This document shows, piece after piece, positions 44,609 to 54,807 of a stretch of DNA of 64,000 bases. Numbering within the stretch: the stretch's first letter is position 1; each line of letters begins with the position of its first letter. The translations under genes were made by a program, and so were the position numbers. The notes under the pieces were generated by a model, which worked only from the letters and a program-made list of their open reading frames with translations, had not been told where the DNA came from and made no database searches. The stretch is from Ardenticatena maritima. Lineage in GTDB: Bacteria; Chloroflexota; Anaerolineae; Ardenticatenales; Ardenticatenaceae. The stretch is from the NCBI RefSeq assembly GCF_001306175.1, contig NZ_LGKN01000003.1:310001-374000 (forward strand), written 5' to 3'.

Positions 44609-46025
44609 GGATGAAGTACCCCCCTGTGTCAAATCCTACGGCATCACGCACCAGTACAAAATACGTCCCCGTTTTTGGGGCTGTGAATGACACTTGCGCA
44701 TCCAATCCGAAAAGCCCCCCGCCGCTGTCATCATCGCTGGCGAGGAACTCCTCGTTTCCTAGCGTGATTTCGTCAATCAAAATGTTGGCGTCTATGGCGA
44801 TGGATTCAACGCGCAGCGTGACCTCTTCGCCTTTTTTGAGCGGCAGGAGAAAGGTATCCATGTCGCTCGGGTAGTCAATGGCGCCGGTGTAGGTTGTTCC
44901 GGGCGTCAATTCTGTGTCATCGTCGGGGTCAGGAAAGCGGGCGATGGGCACACTGCTGGTCAGCTCCACATCGGCCGAGTATGAATTGTACTGATAGACT
45001 TCCACCCAATGGGGGATGGGGTCGAGTGGGGTGAAGGTGGCGTTTTCGTCGCCGGTGAGTGTGTTGTCGGTGTCGGTCACGATGTATGCCAGCGCGTCCA
45101 CAATGCGCACGCCCAAATCGTTGGCCGATGTAGCGGTGACTTCAATCTGGTCGGTTGTTGTGGGCCACATGACCCAGACCGCCGTGCTCCAAATGGTTTG
45201 CAGTGTGGCGGTGTCCTGATAGGTGGCGTTTTCCAGCGAGAAAGCGGGAAAACGCCCCAACCCGTCTGTTGACTCGCCTTGCGCCAGACGTTGCAGATGA
45301 GACGCAATATCGGGGCTGGAAGCCGCCAGTGCAAACTGTCCATTGCCAAACGAAAAACCGCTCAGCCCGATAACGTCGCCGCGTGGAGAGACCAGTGCGC
45401 CCCCGCTTTGTCCCCCCGTGACGGCAGCGTCGGTTTGCAAGTAGGTCAGATTGCCGGGCGTCCACTCACGCAGACGCGCCAACAGCCCGCGCGTGATGGT
45501 CGGTTGCGGCTCGTGCTCAACTTCGGCGGGGTAGCCGACCAGATAGACTTCGCTCCCAATCGGCAACGTTTCCCCATCCGTCAGGCGCAGCGGTGTGTGA
45601 GTGTCGTTGGGAAGCGTGATGACGGCGAGGTCTCTGAGCAAATCCCAACCCACAACATGGGCTTCGGCGTACTCCGTTCCATCAGGAAAACGAACGCGCA
45701 CCGTCTCAAAAGGCCACACAACATGGGCGTTTGTTGCGAGGAGCCCTTCGGCGAAGACAAAACCGCTACCGGTGGCGGTAGGCGTTTCAATGAACGCTAC
45801 GGATGGCGCAACACGTTGGAAAATCGCCGCCGAATCCAAAACCGCGGGGGTGGGCGACGGGGTTGGTGGCGGTGTTTGTGTGGGACGGGTGGCGGTTTGG
45901 GTGGCGTAAATCGCGCCGGCGACTTCGGTGGCAATCGCGGCGCGCTCGCTTTCGGAGACGCCACCGCACCCGATGAGCACCCAGACGCTGGCGAGCAAAA
46001 ACCCCAAAGCCAAGAGACGCTGCAT
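44589..46025 (-). CDS. Secreted trypsin-like serine protease lipoprotein with C-terminal pre-peptidase-like domain
   Basis: A 478-residue exported protease. A lipoprotein signal ends LIGC (Cys20). A Thr/Pro linker (about 44-60) follows. The protease domain carries His101 (TNAHVV), Asp132 (LRDLAVI) and Ser207 (GGQSGGAL), like DegP/HtrA proteases but without a PDZ domain. The C-terminal ~110 residues, with YPSDMDTFLLPLKKGEEVTLRVES and GTYFVLVRD, look like a bacterial pre-peptidase C-terminal domain. It is the second gene of a three-gene operon, 11 bp after the OsmC-family gene. Confidence 0.92.
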   Translation of the reverse strand: MQRLLALGFLLASVWVLIGCGGVSESERAAIATEVAGAIYATQTATRPTQTPPPTPSPTPAVLDSAAIFQRVAPSVAFIETPTATGSGFVFAEGLLATNAHVVWPFETVRVRFPDGTEYAEAHVVGWDLLRDLAVITLPNDTHTPLRLTDGETLPIGSEVYLVGYPAEVEHEPQPTITRGLLARLREWTPGNLTYLQTDAAVTGGQSGGALVSPRGDVIGLSGFSFGNGQFALAASSPDIASHLQRLAQGESTDGLGRFPAFSLENATYQDTATLQTIWSTAVWVMWPTTTDQIEVTATSANDLGVRIVDALAYIVTDTDNTLTGDENATFTPLDPIPHWVEVYQYNSYSADVELTSSVPIARFPDPDDDTELTPGTTYTGAIDYPSDMDTFLLPLKKGEEVTLRVESIAIDANILIDEITLGNEEFLASDDDSGGGLFGLDAQVSFTAPKTGTYFVLVRDAVGFDTGGYFIHVSETR

Positions 46026-46036
46026 GTTTCCAATCC

Positions 46037-46477
46037 TTATTCTGCTCCGTTTTCAATCGTGAAATCGTGGGTCAGTTTGGTGACGCCGCGAATGGTTGCC
46101 GCAACCGAACAGTACTTTTCTTCGGAAAGGGCGATAGCGCGGGCGACTTTCTTTTCATCCAGGTTTGTGCCGCGGATGGTGTAATGCAGGTGAATATGCG
46201 TGAAGGCATAAGGCGGTTCTGTTTGCTGAGTCGTCTCAGCGGTGATTTCGAGCGCGCGTATCTGCTGGCGTTGCCGCTTCAGAATCATCACAACGTCATA
46301 GGCGGAACAGGAAAGCAAACTCAATACAAGCAAATCGGATGGCTTGGGGGCTTTCCATTCCACCCATTCTTCATCTTCGCGCGGCCATGAACCGGAAACA
46401 ACGACATGCCCGAAACTGTCGCGTCCAATGAAGAGTTGGCTGTCGTCGCCAATCCATTTGAGTGCTACGCTACCCAT
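46037..46477 (-). CDS. OsmC family protein
   Basis: A 146-residue OsmC/Ohr-fold protein. The two redox Cys of the family are visible in [11 protein letters not shown] and [11 protein letters not shown], supporting thiol peroxidase-type activity against organic hydroperoxides. ATG 46477 follows AAGGAG by 7 nt, and longer upstream frames were rejected for this reason. It starts the operon with the secreted protease and P450. Confidence 0.92.
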   Translation of the reverse strand: MGSVALKWIGDDSQLFIGRDSFGHVVVSGSWPREDEEWVEWKAPKPSDLLVLSLLSCSAYDVVMILKRQRQQIRALEITAETTQQTEPPYAFTHIHLHYTIRGTNLDEKKVARAIALSEEKYCSVAATIRGVTKLTHDFTIENGAE

Positions 46478-46575
46478 TTGATGCTCCTTCTGCTTGGTTT
46501 TGATGATGGTGAAAAGATGCGTTCCAAGTATATCACACAGGCGCAAAAAACGCGCAGTGCGGAGGCAGAAACATG

Positions 46576-46600
46576 AAAAAACCGGGGGTTCTTCCCCCGG
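46576..46600 (-). terminator. Terminator of the Yip1-like gene
   Basis: CCGGGGG (46582-46588) and CCCCCGG (46594-46600) form the stem. On the minus strand it is followed by six T residues (46581-46576). Confidence 0.85.
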
Positions 46601-46623
46601 CAGGTGAATGTATGGCGAAAAGA

Positions 46624-47211
46624 CTATGATGCGGCGAGCCCGAAAACCGTCAGAATGATGGAGATACCTATCCTAACGATGAACTGGACAACCCACGCCA
46701 CAACAGTCGTAATGATCGCGGGCGTTGATTCAAGATTCATGCTCGCGCGGACCGCCAGATACGTGAGGTAAATCATGTAGATTTGGATGAGAAAGGTAAA
46801 TAGCAGTGCCAGGCAATTGAGGAGGGGAATGCTGCCAATGATGCTATTGAATGCCAGAAGCGGAGCGCTGATGAGTGCGATCGTGTAGAAGACTTCATCT
46901 TCCGTTCCCGTGCCGCCTTGCTGTTTGCCAATCAAGTGCACCAGATAGGCGAATACATAGAACCCTGCAACGGGAATCACAAGCCCCCTGATGAGCGCAC
47001 CAATAACACTCATCATGCTGGCGTTTCCCACGACGGCGAAAATGAGGGCTATGACTGCGGAGAAAGCAGCGCTCACAACAGCCGCTGCGATGACATATTG
47101 GAGCGCATCCTGTTTTGTGCCGTTGCGCTCAACACGTTCAAACGTAGCGACACTCGGACTCGTGAGAACAGCGATACTTTCATTCAACATTTCAGTGATT
47201 GGGCGGCTCAT
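46624..47211 (-). CDS. Yip1-family integral membrane protein
   Basis: A 195-residue membrane protein with about five transmembrane helices and a hydrophilic N-terminus ([19 protein letters not shown]). The pattern of Yip1-domain proteins is visible: an early amphipathic segment, then [23 protein letters not shown] and a paired helix end. Bacterial members have no established function. AGGAGGTG lies 8 nt before the ATG. It is a single-gene unit closed by its own terminator. Confidence 0.8.
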   Translation of the reverse strand: MSRPITEMLNESIAVLTSPSVATFERVERNGTKQDALQYVIAAAVVSAAFSAVIALIFAVVGNASMMSVIGALIRGLVIPVAGFYVFAYLVHLIGKQQGGTGTEDEVFYTIALISAPLLAFNSIIGSIPLLNCLALLFTFLIQIYMIYLTYLAVRASMNLESTPAIITTVVAWVVQFIVRIGISIILTVFGLAAS

Positions 47212-47334
47212 CTAGGCACCTCCTGTAAAAGGTTTGAACTTGACGGAGTGCACCGAAAGCGGGGCGGGGAAGTGTGTGCAGGTTGATTGTATCAAATACA
47301 GGTAGGGTTTGCAACCCTATATTGAATCGGCAAG

Positions 47335-47356
47335 AAAAAAGCCCCCTTGCGGGGGC
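47335..47356 (-). terminator. Terminator of the DoxX-family gene
   Basis: GCCCCC (47341-47346) and GGGGGC (47351-47356) with loop TTGC. Six T residues follow on the minus strand. Confidence 0.85.
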
Positions 47357-47377
47357 GATGAGATTACTTGCAACGAC

Positions 47378-47785
47378 CTACTCTTGCGCGCTTCGTCCTA
47401 CATTGTTGCCAGCCAGCACGAAGAAGAGTGCCAGAAGAAGCAATGTTGTCTGAAACTCCATGCCACCCATCGGGTGTGTTTCCGAAGGGACAAACGACCA
47501 TTGCCCCCAGTGGACTTTGGCAATCGCCCCAAGCATTGGCGGAATGAGCAGCAGTCCGCCGATACGTGTGACGATGTCATTTGGCAAGAAGCCGCCCACC
47601 AACACCAGCAGACCGCCCCCCGCTTCCATCAAGCCCACCAATAGCCAGACCGCCGATGAAAGCCCCATCATTGCGCCGCCGCCGGGGTTGGTGATTTTGC
47701 CCCAGCCGTGATAAATGAAGACAGCCGCCAACGCAATGCGCAGCAACCAGTGGGCGTACGGCGAAAATCGTTTCAAAGCGTCCAT
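47378..47785 (-). CDS. DoxX family membrane protein
   Basis: A 135-residue protein with four predicted transmembrane helices. Family features include LLRIALAAVFIYHGWGKI at the start and LVGLMEAGGGLLVLVGG. DoxX relatives occur in quinone-linked and redox-stress membrane complexes, but most bacterial members lack a defined reaction. It is transcribed alone, divergent from pgk. Confidence 0.9.
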   Translation of the reverse strand: MDALKRFSPYAHWLLRIALAAVFIYHGWGKITNPGGGAMMGLSSAVWLLVGLMEAGGGLLVLVGGFLPNDIVTRIGGLLLIPPMLGAIAKVHWGQWSFVPSETHPMGGMEFQTTLLLLALFFVLAGNNVGRSAQE

Positions 47786-47923
47786 AGCATTCCCTCCTCA
47801 TGGATTGATTGTGTGCACGGGGATGTGCATACTTCATAGAAGCCACAGCCTCACATAATCTTACGTCTTGCAGGCGTTGAATGGATGAATTTTTGTGTTT
47901 TGCCGGCATTGGGCACACAGGGC

Positions 47924-47951
47924 TTGCCTGAGATGCCGCCCGTGATACAAT
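47924..47951 (+). promoter_or_regulatory. Predicted promoter of pgk
   Basis: TTGCCT (47924-47929), a 16-bp spacer and TACAAT (47946-47951), 63 bp before the pgk ATG. Confidence 0.5.
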
Positions 47952-48014
47952 CGCCGACGGCACAGCGGCGTGCCTCCACCTGCAACTCAACAGACTTCAA
48001 AATGGAGGCCTGCA

Positions 48015-49208
<1,194 letters not shown>

Positions 49209-49222
49209 CCCTGCAAGCGCCA

Positions 49223-49261
49223 AGCGATTGGTTGGCATACGCCGACCAATCGCTTTTTTTT
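49223..49261 (+). terminator. Intrinsic terminator after pgk
   Basis: AGCGATTGGT (49223-49232) pairs with ACCAATCGCT (49245-49254), with further GGC/GCC pairing inside, followed by eight T residues. Confidence 0.9.
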
Positions 49262-49307
49262 GCTTTGTGTGTCCGGAAAATGTGAGTGAGAATGTGAGGA
49301 AGTCGGT

Positions 49308-51098
49308 ATGATTGACGAAACAACACATCGAGAACCGTTGCGGCGAACCAAAATCGTCGCCACTATTGGCCCCGCCTCGCGTGAGCCGCATGTGCTTGAA
49401 GAACTCATCCGCGCAGGCATGAACGTTGCCCGCCTCAATTTCTCGCACGGCACACATGCGCTGCATGCTGAAAACATCGCGCGCATTCGCGCGGCGGCGA
49501 TGCACGTGGGGCGCCCTGTGGCCATTCTCGCCGACTTGCAGGGGCCCAAACTGCGCGTGGGGCAACTGCCCGACGAGGGGCTTCCCCTGGAAGAGGGGGA
49601 AACGGTCGTGTTGACCCCCTTCCCCGACCGCGTGCAGAGCCCGCACAAGGTTATCCCCGTGCAGTACGAAGATTTGCCCCGCGCCGTCGAACCAGGCGAC
49701 CGCATTTTGCTGGACGACGGCATGCTGGAACTGCGCGTGCTGGCGTGCGATGAGGAAACCGTCACAGCCGAGGTGGTCATTGGCGGCGTGTTGAAGAGCC
49801 GCAAAGGCTTGAACCTGCCGCGCACCACGCTCAACATTTCCGCCATTACCGAAAAAGACCGCAAAGATTTGCTCTTTGTGCTTGAACAACAGGTTGATTG
49901 GGTGGCGCTCTCGTTCGTGCGCACCGCGGACGAAGTCTACGAACTCAAAGAGATCATCCGCCGTTCCAGCCCCTTTGGTCGCCCTGTGCCGGTGATTGCC
50001 AAAATCGAGAAGCCCGAGGCGCTGGAGAACCTGGATGCGATTATCGAAGCCGCCGACGGCGTCATGGTGGCGCGCGGCGACCTTGCCATTGAAACATCCA
50101 GCGAAGTGGTGCCCCTGGTGCAAAAGGACATCATCCGCCGATGCAACCGTGTGGGCAAGCCGGTGATTACAGCGACCCAGATGCTTGAATCCATGATTCA
50201 GAACCCACGCCCTACTCGCGCCGAAGCCAGCGACGTGGCGAACGCCATTTTGGACGGCACCGATGCGGTCATGCTTTCGGCGGAGACGGCGGCGGGCAAA
50301 TATCCCGTGCAAGCCGTCGAAATGATGGCGCGCATTGCCCGCGAAGCCGAAAACGTCCTGTTGCGCGAGGGACCCCGCTATTACGGGCATACGACCCACA
50401 AGGGGCGCTATGCCATTGCCGAAGCGGTTGCCCACGCCACCGTCAGTACAGCGGTTGAACTGGGCGCGACGGCGATTATCACCCCGACAATGTCGGGGAG
50501 CACGGCGCGCCAGGTGGCGAAGTATCGCCCCCCGCAAGTGATTGTTGCCACGACGCCCAACCCGAACATTCAGCGGCAGTTGGTGCTCTTTTGGGGCGTC
50601 TATCCCCTGTTGTCGCGGCGCACTGAAAACACCGACGAGATGATTCACAATGCCGTCAACATTGCGCTGGAAGGCGGTTTTGTGCAGGAAGGCGACATTG
50701 TGGTACTGACAGCGGGCACGGCGGAGAGCCCCCCCGGCAGTACCGATTTGATGAAAGTGCAGTACATTCGCCGCGTGTTGGTGCGTGGGCAGGGGATTGG
50801 CAACCAGGTGGTGACGGGACGGGTGCGGCGTCTGGAATCGCCGGTTGACCCACACCTGATTGTGGATGCGTCGGATATCATTGTGACGAGCAAGACCGAC
50901 CGCTCGTTCATTGACGTGGCACAGCGGGCGGCGGGATTGATTAGCGAGCAGGAAGGCATGAACGCCCACAGTGCCATTTTGGCGATTGAACTCGGTTTGC
51001 CGGCGGTGGTGGGCGCCAAAGACGCCACCAAAATTTTGCAGGATGGGCAGATTGTGACGATTGACGCCCGCCAGGGCGTGGTGTACGAGGGGGATTGA
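49308..51098 (+). CDS. pyk: Pyruvate kinase with C-terminal PEP-utilising-enzyme-type domain
   Basis: A 596-residue pyruvate kinase. Core motifs are [45 protein letters not shown] and [26 protein letters not shown]. After the usual ~475 residues comes a ~100-residue extension with [19 protein letters not shown], like the phosphohistidine domain of PEP-utilising enzymes. The same extension is known in Bacillus and other pyruvate kinases. GAGGAAG precedes the ATG. No promoter is evident in the 46-bp gap after the pgk terminator, so partial read-through is possible. Its stop overlaps the next ATG by one base. Confidence 0.97.
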   Translation: MIDETTHREPLRRTKIVATIGPASREPHVLEELIRAGMNVARLNFSHGTHALHAENIARIRAAAMHVGRPVAILADLQGPKLRVGQLPDEGLPLEEGETVVLTPFPDRVQSPHKVIPVQYEDLPRAVEPGDRILLDDGMLELRVLACDEETVTAEVVIGGVLKSRKGLNLPRTTLNISAITEKDRKDLLFVLEQQVDWVALSFVRTADEVYELKEIIRRSSPFGRPVPVIAKIEKPEALENLDAIIEAADGVMVARGDLAIETSSEVVPLVQKDIIRRCNRVGKPVITATQMLESMIQNPRPTRAEASDVANAILDGTDAVMLSAETAAGKYPVQAVEMMARIAREAENVLLREGPRYYGHTTHKGRYAIAEAVAHATVSTAVELGATAIITPTMSGSTARQVAKYRPPQVIVATTPNPNIQRQLVLFWGVYPLLSRRTENTDEMIHNAVNIALEGGFVQEGDIVVLTAGTAESPPGSTDLMKVQYIRRVLVRGQGIGNQVVTGRVRRLESPVDPHLIVDASDIIVTSKTDRSFIDVAQRAAGLISEQEGMNAHSAILAIELGLPAVVGAKDATKILQDGQIVTIDARQGVVYEGD

Positions 51099-52402
51099 TG
51101 CGCCGTTGGCTTTTGGTGCTTGGGTTTTTGGTGCTGGCGGCGTGCCGGCAGATTCAGCCGCCCCCGCCCGGCCCGCAGCCGCCGTGGGATGCACCGCCCC
51201 CGACGCCGACGCCCTCGCCGCAGGGTGTGGTGCGTGTGCTTGCCTCGTGGCGGGGTGGGGAAGAAGCGGGCTTTTTGCTGGTGGCAGAAGCGTTCAAGGC
51301 GCGAACGGGTATCGTGGTCGAGTATGTCAGCAACGCCGAGGTGGCTGACGGCTTGTTGGCGGAAATCGAAGCCGGAACCCCGCCTGACATTGTCTTTCTC
51401 CCAAAACCCAATTGGCTCACGGAATTGGCGTCGGCGAACGCGATTCCACCGCTTCCCGAAGACGTCGCCCGCGCGTTGCAAACACACTACGCCCCCGCGT
51501 GGGTGGCGCTGGTGACGTATGAGGGGCAACCGTATGGCGTGCCGTTCCGCGCCAACAGCAAAAGTTTGCTCTGGTATCGTCCCGACCGTGTGGGAACGGA
51601 GACGCCGCCCGCCACATTGGACGACCTGGACGCGCTCGCCGACCGCCTGGCGGCGCAGGGAACCGCGCCGTTGAGTGTGCCCGCCCGCGACGGCTGGCCG
51701 CTGACCGACTGGTTCGAGAACATTTTGCTTGCCGAAGCGGGGCGTGCCACAACCGAGGCGCTGGCGATGCACCGCACAACATGGACCGCGCCCGAAGTGC
51801 GGGCGACCGCCGAGCGGTATGTGGCGTTGCTGGAAGACCGCCACTTGCTGGGGGGCGCGGTGGGCGCGCTGGACTTGGCGCTTGCCGAGAGTACCGATGC
51901 GTTTGTGCAGGGGGACGCCGCCATGTGGTTGGGGCTGGGACCCGTGATGAAGAATGCGCTGCAAAAGCGCCCCGACGTGCAGTTTGGGCGCGATGTGCGC
52001 GTGTGGGATTTTCCCGCCGATGGCGGCGTGGTGGGAATTGTGGATACGGCGGTGGCGCTCAACACCCGCCCCGAGACGGCGGCGCTGTTGGCGTGGCTGG
52101 CGACGCCCGAAGCCGCCCAACTCTGGGTTGAAGCCCCGCCTGAACAGGGATACTTCATCTCGCCCAACCGGGATGTGCCGCTGGAGGCCTACACCGACCC
52201 CCTGCAACGAACCGAGGCGGCGCAGTTGCAGCAAGCGCGCACGTTCGTGTACGACCTTTCCGACCGTTTGCCGCGCTTGCTGACGGCGGATGTGCAAACG
52301 GGTTTGCAGCGCCTTTTGCGCGAACCCGATGCGCTGGATGACGTGCTGACGGCGATAGAAACCACTGCCGCCCGCGAACAAGGGATTCACGAGGCGCGCT
52401 AA
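51098..52402 (+). CDS. ABC-type sugar-binding lipoprotein
   Basis: A 434-residue extracellular solute-binding protein. The lipobox VLAAC places Cys16 at the membrane, followed by a Pro-rich linker. The mature part is the type 1 (maltose-binding-like) fold with VLASWRGGEEAGFLLVAEAFKARTG, PPDIVFLPKPNWL and FRANSKSLLWYRPD. The ATG overlaps the pyk stop (TGATG). No permease or ATPase genes are next to it, so the transporter core must lie elsewhere. The downstream glycoside phosphorylase suggests a glucoside ligand. Confidence 0.9.
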   Translation: MRRWLLVLGFLVLAACRQIQPPPPGPQPPWDAPPPTPTPSPQGVVRVLASWRGGEEAGFLLVAEAFKARTGIVVEYVSNAEVADGLLAEIEAGTPPDIVFLPKPNWLTELASANAIPPLPEDVARALQTHYAPAWVALVTYEGQPYGVPFRANSKSLLWYRPDRVGTETPPATLDDLDALADRLAAQGTAPLSVPARDGWPLTDWFENILLAEAGRATTEALAMHRTTWTAPEVRATAERYVALLEDRHLLGGAVGALDLALAESTDAFVQGDAAMWLGLGPVMKNALQKRPDVQFGRDVRVWDFPADGGVVGIVDTAVALNTRPETAALLAWLATPEAAQLWVEAPPEQGYFISPNRDVPLEAYTDPLQRTEAAQLQQARTFVYDLSDRLPRLLTADVQTGLQRLLREPDALDDVLTAIETTAAREQGIHEAR

Positions 52403-52424
52403 AAACCAGACGGAGGGAGGGCGT

Positions 52425-54164
52425 ATGCCAACACCACGGGAGCGAATGCAGGCGCGTTTGCGTTTCATCTACGGCGAAGAGACGGCGCGCGCGCTCTGGC
52501 CACGGGTGGCGGCGTTGCTGGATGCGTACCGAACACGCCACCCCGAATGGCGCGCCGCCGTGGTCCCGCCGGAAGAACGCCTGACGGAGCGCGACGCATT
52601 GGTCATCACCTATGCCGACCAGATTCAGCGCGAGGGGGAACCGCCGTTGCGCACGCTTGCCCACCTCTTGCCCGACCTGGTGACGCCTGACATCAATTGG
52701 GTGCATTTGTTGCCCTTCTACCCCTACTCGTCAGATGACGGCTTCTCGGTGATTGATTACAAGGCGGTCAATCCCGAGTTTGGTACGTGGGACGATGTCG
52801 CCCGTTTTCGTCCACGTATGCGCCTGATGTTCGATGCCGTCATCAACCACATTTCGAGCCAGAGCGCCTGGTTTCAGGCGTTTTTGCGTGGTGAACCCCC
52901 CTACCGCGATTTCTTCATCGTGGTTGACCCGAACACGGATTTGTCGCAGGTGGTGCGCCCCCGTACCACGCCTTTGCTCACGCCGTTTGAGACGGCTGAG
53001 GGCGTGAAGTACGTCTGGACGACGTTCAGCGCCGACCAGATTGACCTGAACTATGCCAACCCCGATGTGTTGCTGGCGGTGCTGGATGTGCTGTTGTTCT
53101 ACGTAGAACAGGGCGCGGAACTGATTCGACTGGACGCGATTGCCTTTTTGTGGAAGGAGATTGGGACGCCCTGCATTCATCACCCCAAAACACATGCCAT
53201 TGTCAAACTCTTTCGCGATGTGTTGGATGATGTTGCGCCCAACGTCATGCTCATTACCGAAACGAATGTGCCGCACGCCGAAAATATTTCGTACTTTGGC
53301 AACGGCTATGATGAAGCGCAGTTGGTGTACAACTTTGCGCTGCCGCCGCTGGTGTTGCACACCTTCGCCACCGCCTCGGCGGCGCAGTTGAGCGCATGGG
53401 CGGCAACGTTGCACACCCCTTCACCCGCCACCACCTTCTTCAACTTCCTGGCGTCGCACGACGGTATTGGTGTGCGTCCTGTGGAAGGCATTTTGTCGGC
53501 GGAAGAGATTGAGGCGCTGGTGGCGCGTACCCTCGCGCATGGGGGGCGTGTTTCGTACCGTGCTTTGCCCGATGGCGGACAAAGCACGTATGAACTCAAT
53601 ATTACCTATTTTGACGCGCTCAACGATCCGGCGAACCCGTCGCCGCTGGATGTCCCCCGTTTTCTGGCGGCGCACGCTATCATGTTCGCCCTGGCGGGCA
53701 TGCCCGCCGTGTATGTGCATAGCCTCTTTGGCTCGCGCAATTGCCAGTGTTGTGTAGAAGAACGGGGCTACAATCGCGCCATCAACCGCGAAAAGTTTGC
53801 CTACGAACCATTCATGCGTGAACTGAACGACCCCCAAAGCCTGCGGCGGCGCGTTTTTGATGGTATGCGCCATTTGTTGGCGGTGCGGCGCACGTTGCCC
53901 GCTTTTCATCCCACGGCGGCGCAGGAGGTGCTCACGCTGGACGACGCCGTTTTTGCGCTGGTGCGGCGTCCTGTGCATGTGGAAGCCGCGCCCGTTTTGG
54001 CGCTCATCAACGTGACGCCGACGCCGCGCCGTGTGGTGGTGCCTGTGGACGTGTTGGGGGCGGGCGTCTGGCGCGAAACCCTGGCAGGGGTGCGCTTGCA
54101 TGTTGATGGCACGAGCCAAACCGTCGAACTGCCGCCCTACGCCGTGCAATGGTGGACGGTGTAG
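52425..54164 (+). CDS. GH13_18 sucrose-phosphorylase-like glycoside phosphorylase
   Basis: A 579-residue alpha-amylase-superfamily phosphorylase that cleaves an alpha-glucoside with phosphate to glucose 1-phosphate. Subfamily features are HLLPFYPYSSDDGFSVIDY and FDAVINHISSQSAWFQ. The nucleophile is Asp237 (LIRLDAIAF), the acid/base Glu279 (LITETNV) and the third carboxylate Asp346 (ASHDGIG). GH13_18 contains sucrose, sucrose-6-phosphate, glucosylglycerol and glucosylglycerate phosphorylases, and the substrate cannot be fixed here. GGAGGGAGGG precedes the ATG. Linkage to a sugar-binding protein and pyk fits use of an imported or recycled glucoside. Confidence 0.9.
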   Translation: MPTPRERMQARLRFIYGEETARALWPRVAALLDAYRTRHPEWRAAVVPPEERLTERDALVITYADQIQREGEPPLRTLAHLLPDLVTPDINWVHLLPFYPYSSDDGFSVIDYKAVNPEFGTWDDVARFRPRMRLMFDAVINHISSQSAWFQAFLRGEPPYRDFFIVVDPNTDLSQVVRPRTTPLLTPFETAEGVKYVWTTFSADQIDLNYANPDVLLAVLDVLLFYVEQGAELIRLDAIAFLWKEIGTPCIHHPKTHAIVKLFRDVLDDVAPNVMLITETNVPHAENISYFGNGYDEAQLVYNFALPPLVLHTFATASAAQLSAWAATLHTPSPATTFFNFLASHDGIGVRPVEGILSAEEIEALVARTLAHGGRVSYRALPDGGQSTYELNITYFDALNDPANPSPLDVPRFLAAHAIMFALAGMPAVYVHSLFGSRNCQCCVEERGYNRAINREKFAYEPFMRELNDPQSLRRRVFDGMRHLLAVRRTLPAFHPTAAQEVLTLDDAVFALVRRPVHVEAAPVLALINVTPTPRRVVVPVDVLGAGVWRETLAGVRLHVDGTSQTVELPPYAVQWWTV

Positions 54165-54176
54165 GGCGGCACGCCC

Positions 54177-54653
54177 TCACCCCTGGCGCTTGCGGCGCAC
54201 ATAAAGCACTTTCTTGACCTCGGCAACGACTTCACCCGCCTCATCTACAACATTCACCATAAACGTTGGGCGATACGGCTTGCCGTCGGCGGTGGCGCGG
54301 CGGATATCCTCGATTTGCGCCTCATTCAGCGTGAACACAGCGCGCACTTTGCCGCGCCCCGGTCGGCGGAACACAATTTCAGCCGCCTGGTCCCACACCA
54401 CGTAATCGGGCCCCAAAATGTTGATGAGCATGAGCATGTAGAAGGGGTCTGTCATGCTGTAAAGACTTCCGCCGAAGTGTGTGCCCACGTAATTGCGATT
54501 GTACCAGTGCAGCCGCATTTCAACTTCCACATAGCGGTAATCGGGGCTGATGGTGCGCACTTTGATCCCCGCTCCAAGATAGGGTGGGTAGATGTTGAGC
54601 CCCCAACGAAGCCAACGGGGATCGCGCAGCCAACGACGAAACCACCTTTTCAT
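54177..54653 (-). CDS. DUF4442-type hotdog-fold protein (possible thioesterase)
   Basis: A 158-residue hotdog-fold protein. The central helix region YVGTHFGGSLYSMTDPFYMLML is typical of DUF4442/PaaI-like acyl-CoA thioesterase relatives, followed by strands with VWDQAAEIVFRRPGRGKVRAVF. GGAGG precedes ATG 54653. It converges on the phosphorylase gene with a 12-bp gap and is transcribed alone. Thioesterase activity is inferred from the fold only. Confidence 0.85.
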   Translation of the reverse strand: MKRWFRRWLRDPRWLRWGLNIYPPYLGAGIKVRTISPDYRYVEVEMRLHWYNRNYVGTHFGGSLYSMTDPFYMLMLINILGPDYVVWDQAAEIVFRRPGRGKVRAVFTLNEAQIEDIRRATADGKPYRPTFMVNVVDEAGEVVAEVKKVLYVRRKRQG

Positions 54654-54807
54654 GATGCGCCTCCGATGTCAGGGATGGGTGTTGGTGCCATGTGCGGGGT
54701 ACTATAAAACAGCTATGCTCGGCGGCAAGCTGTGCACAACGCGTGTTGCCTGTTTGTCTGAGCGGTCTATACTCGCCGGCTGATTCCACGCTGAGGAGGG
54801 AGAGAAG

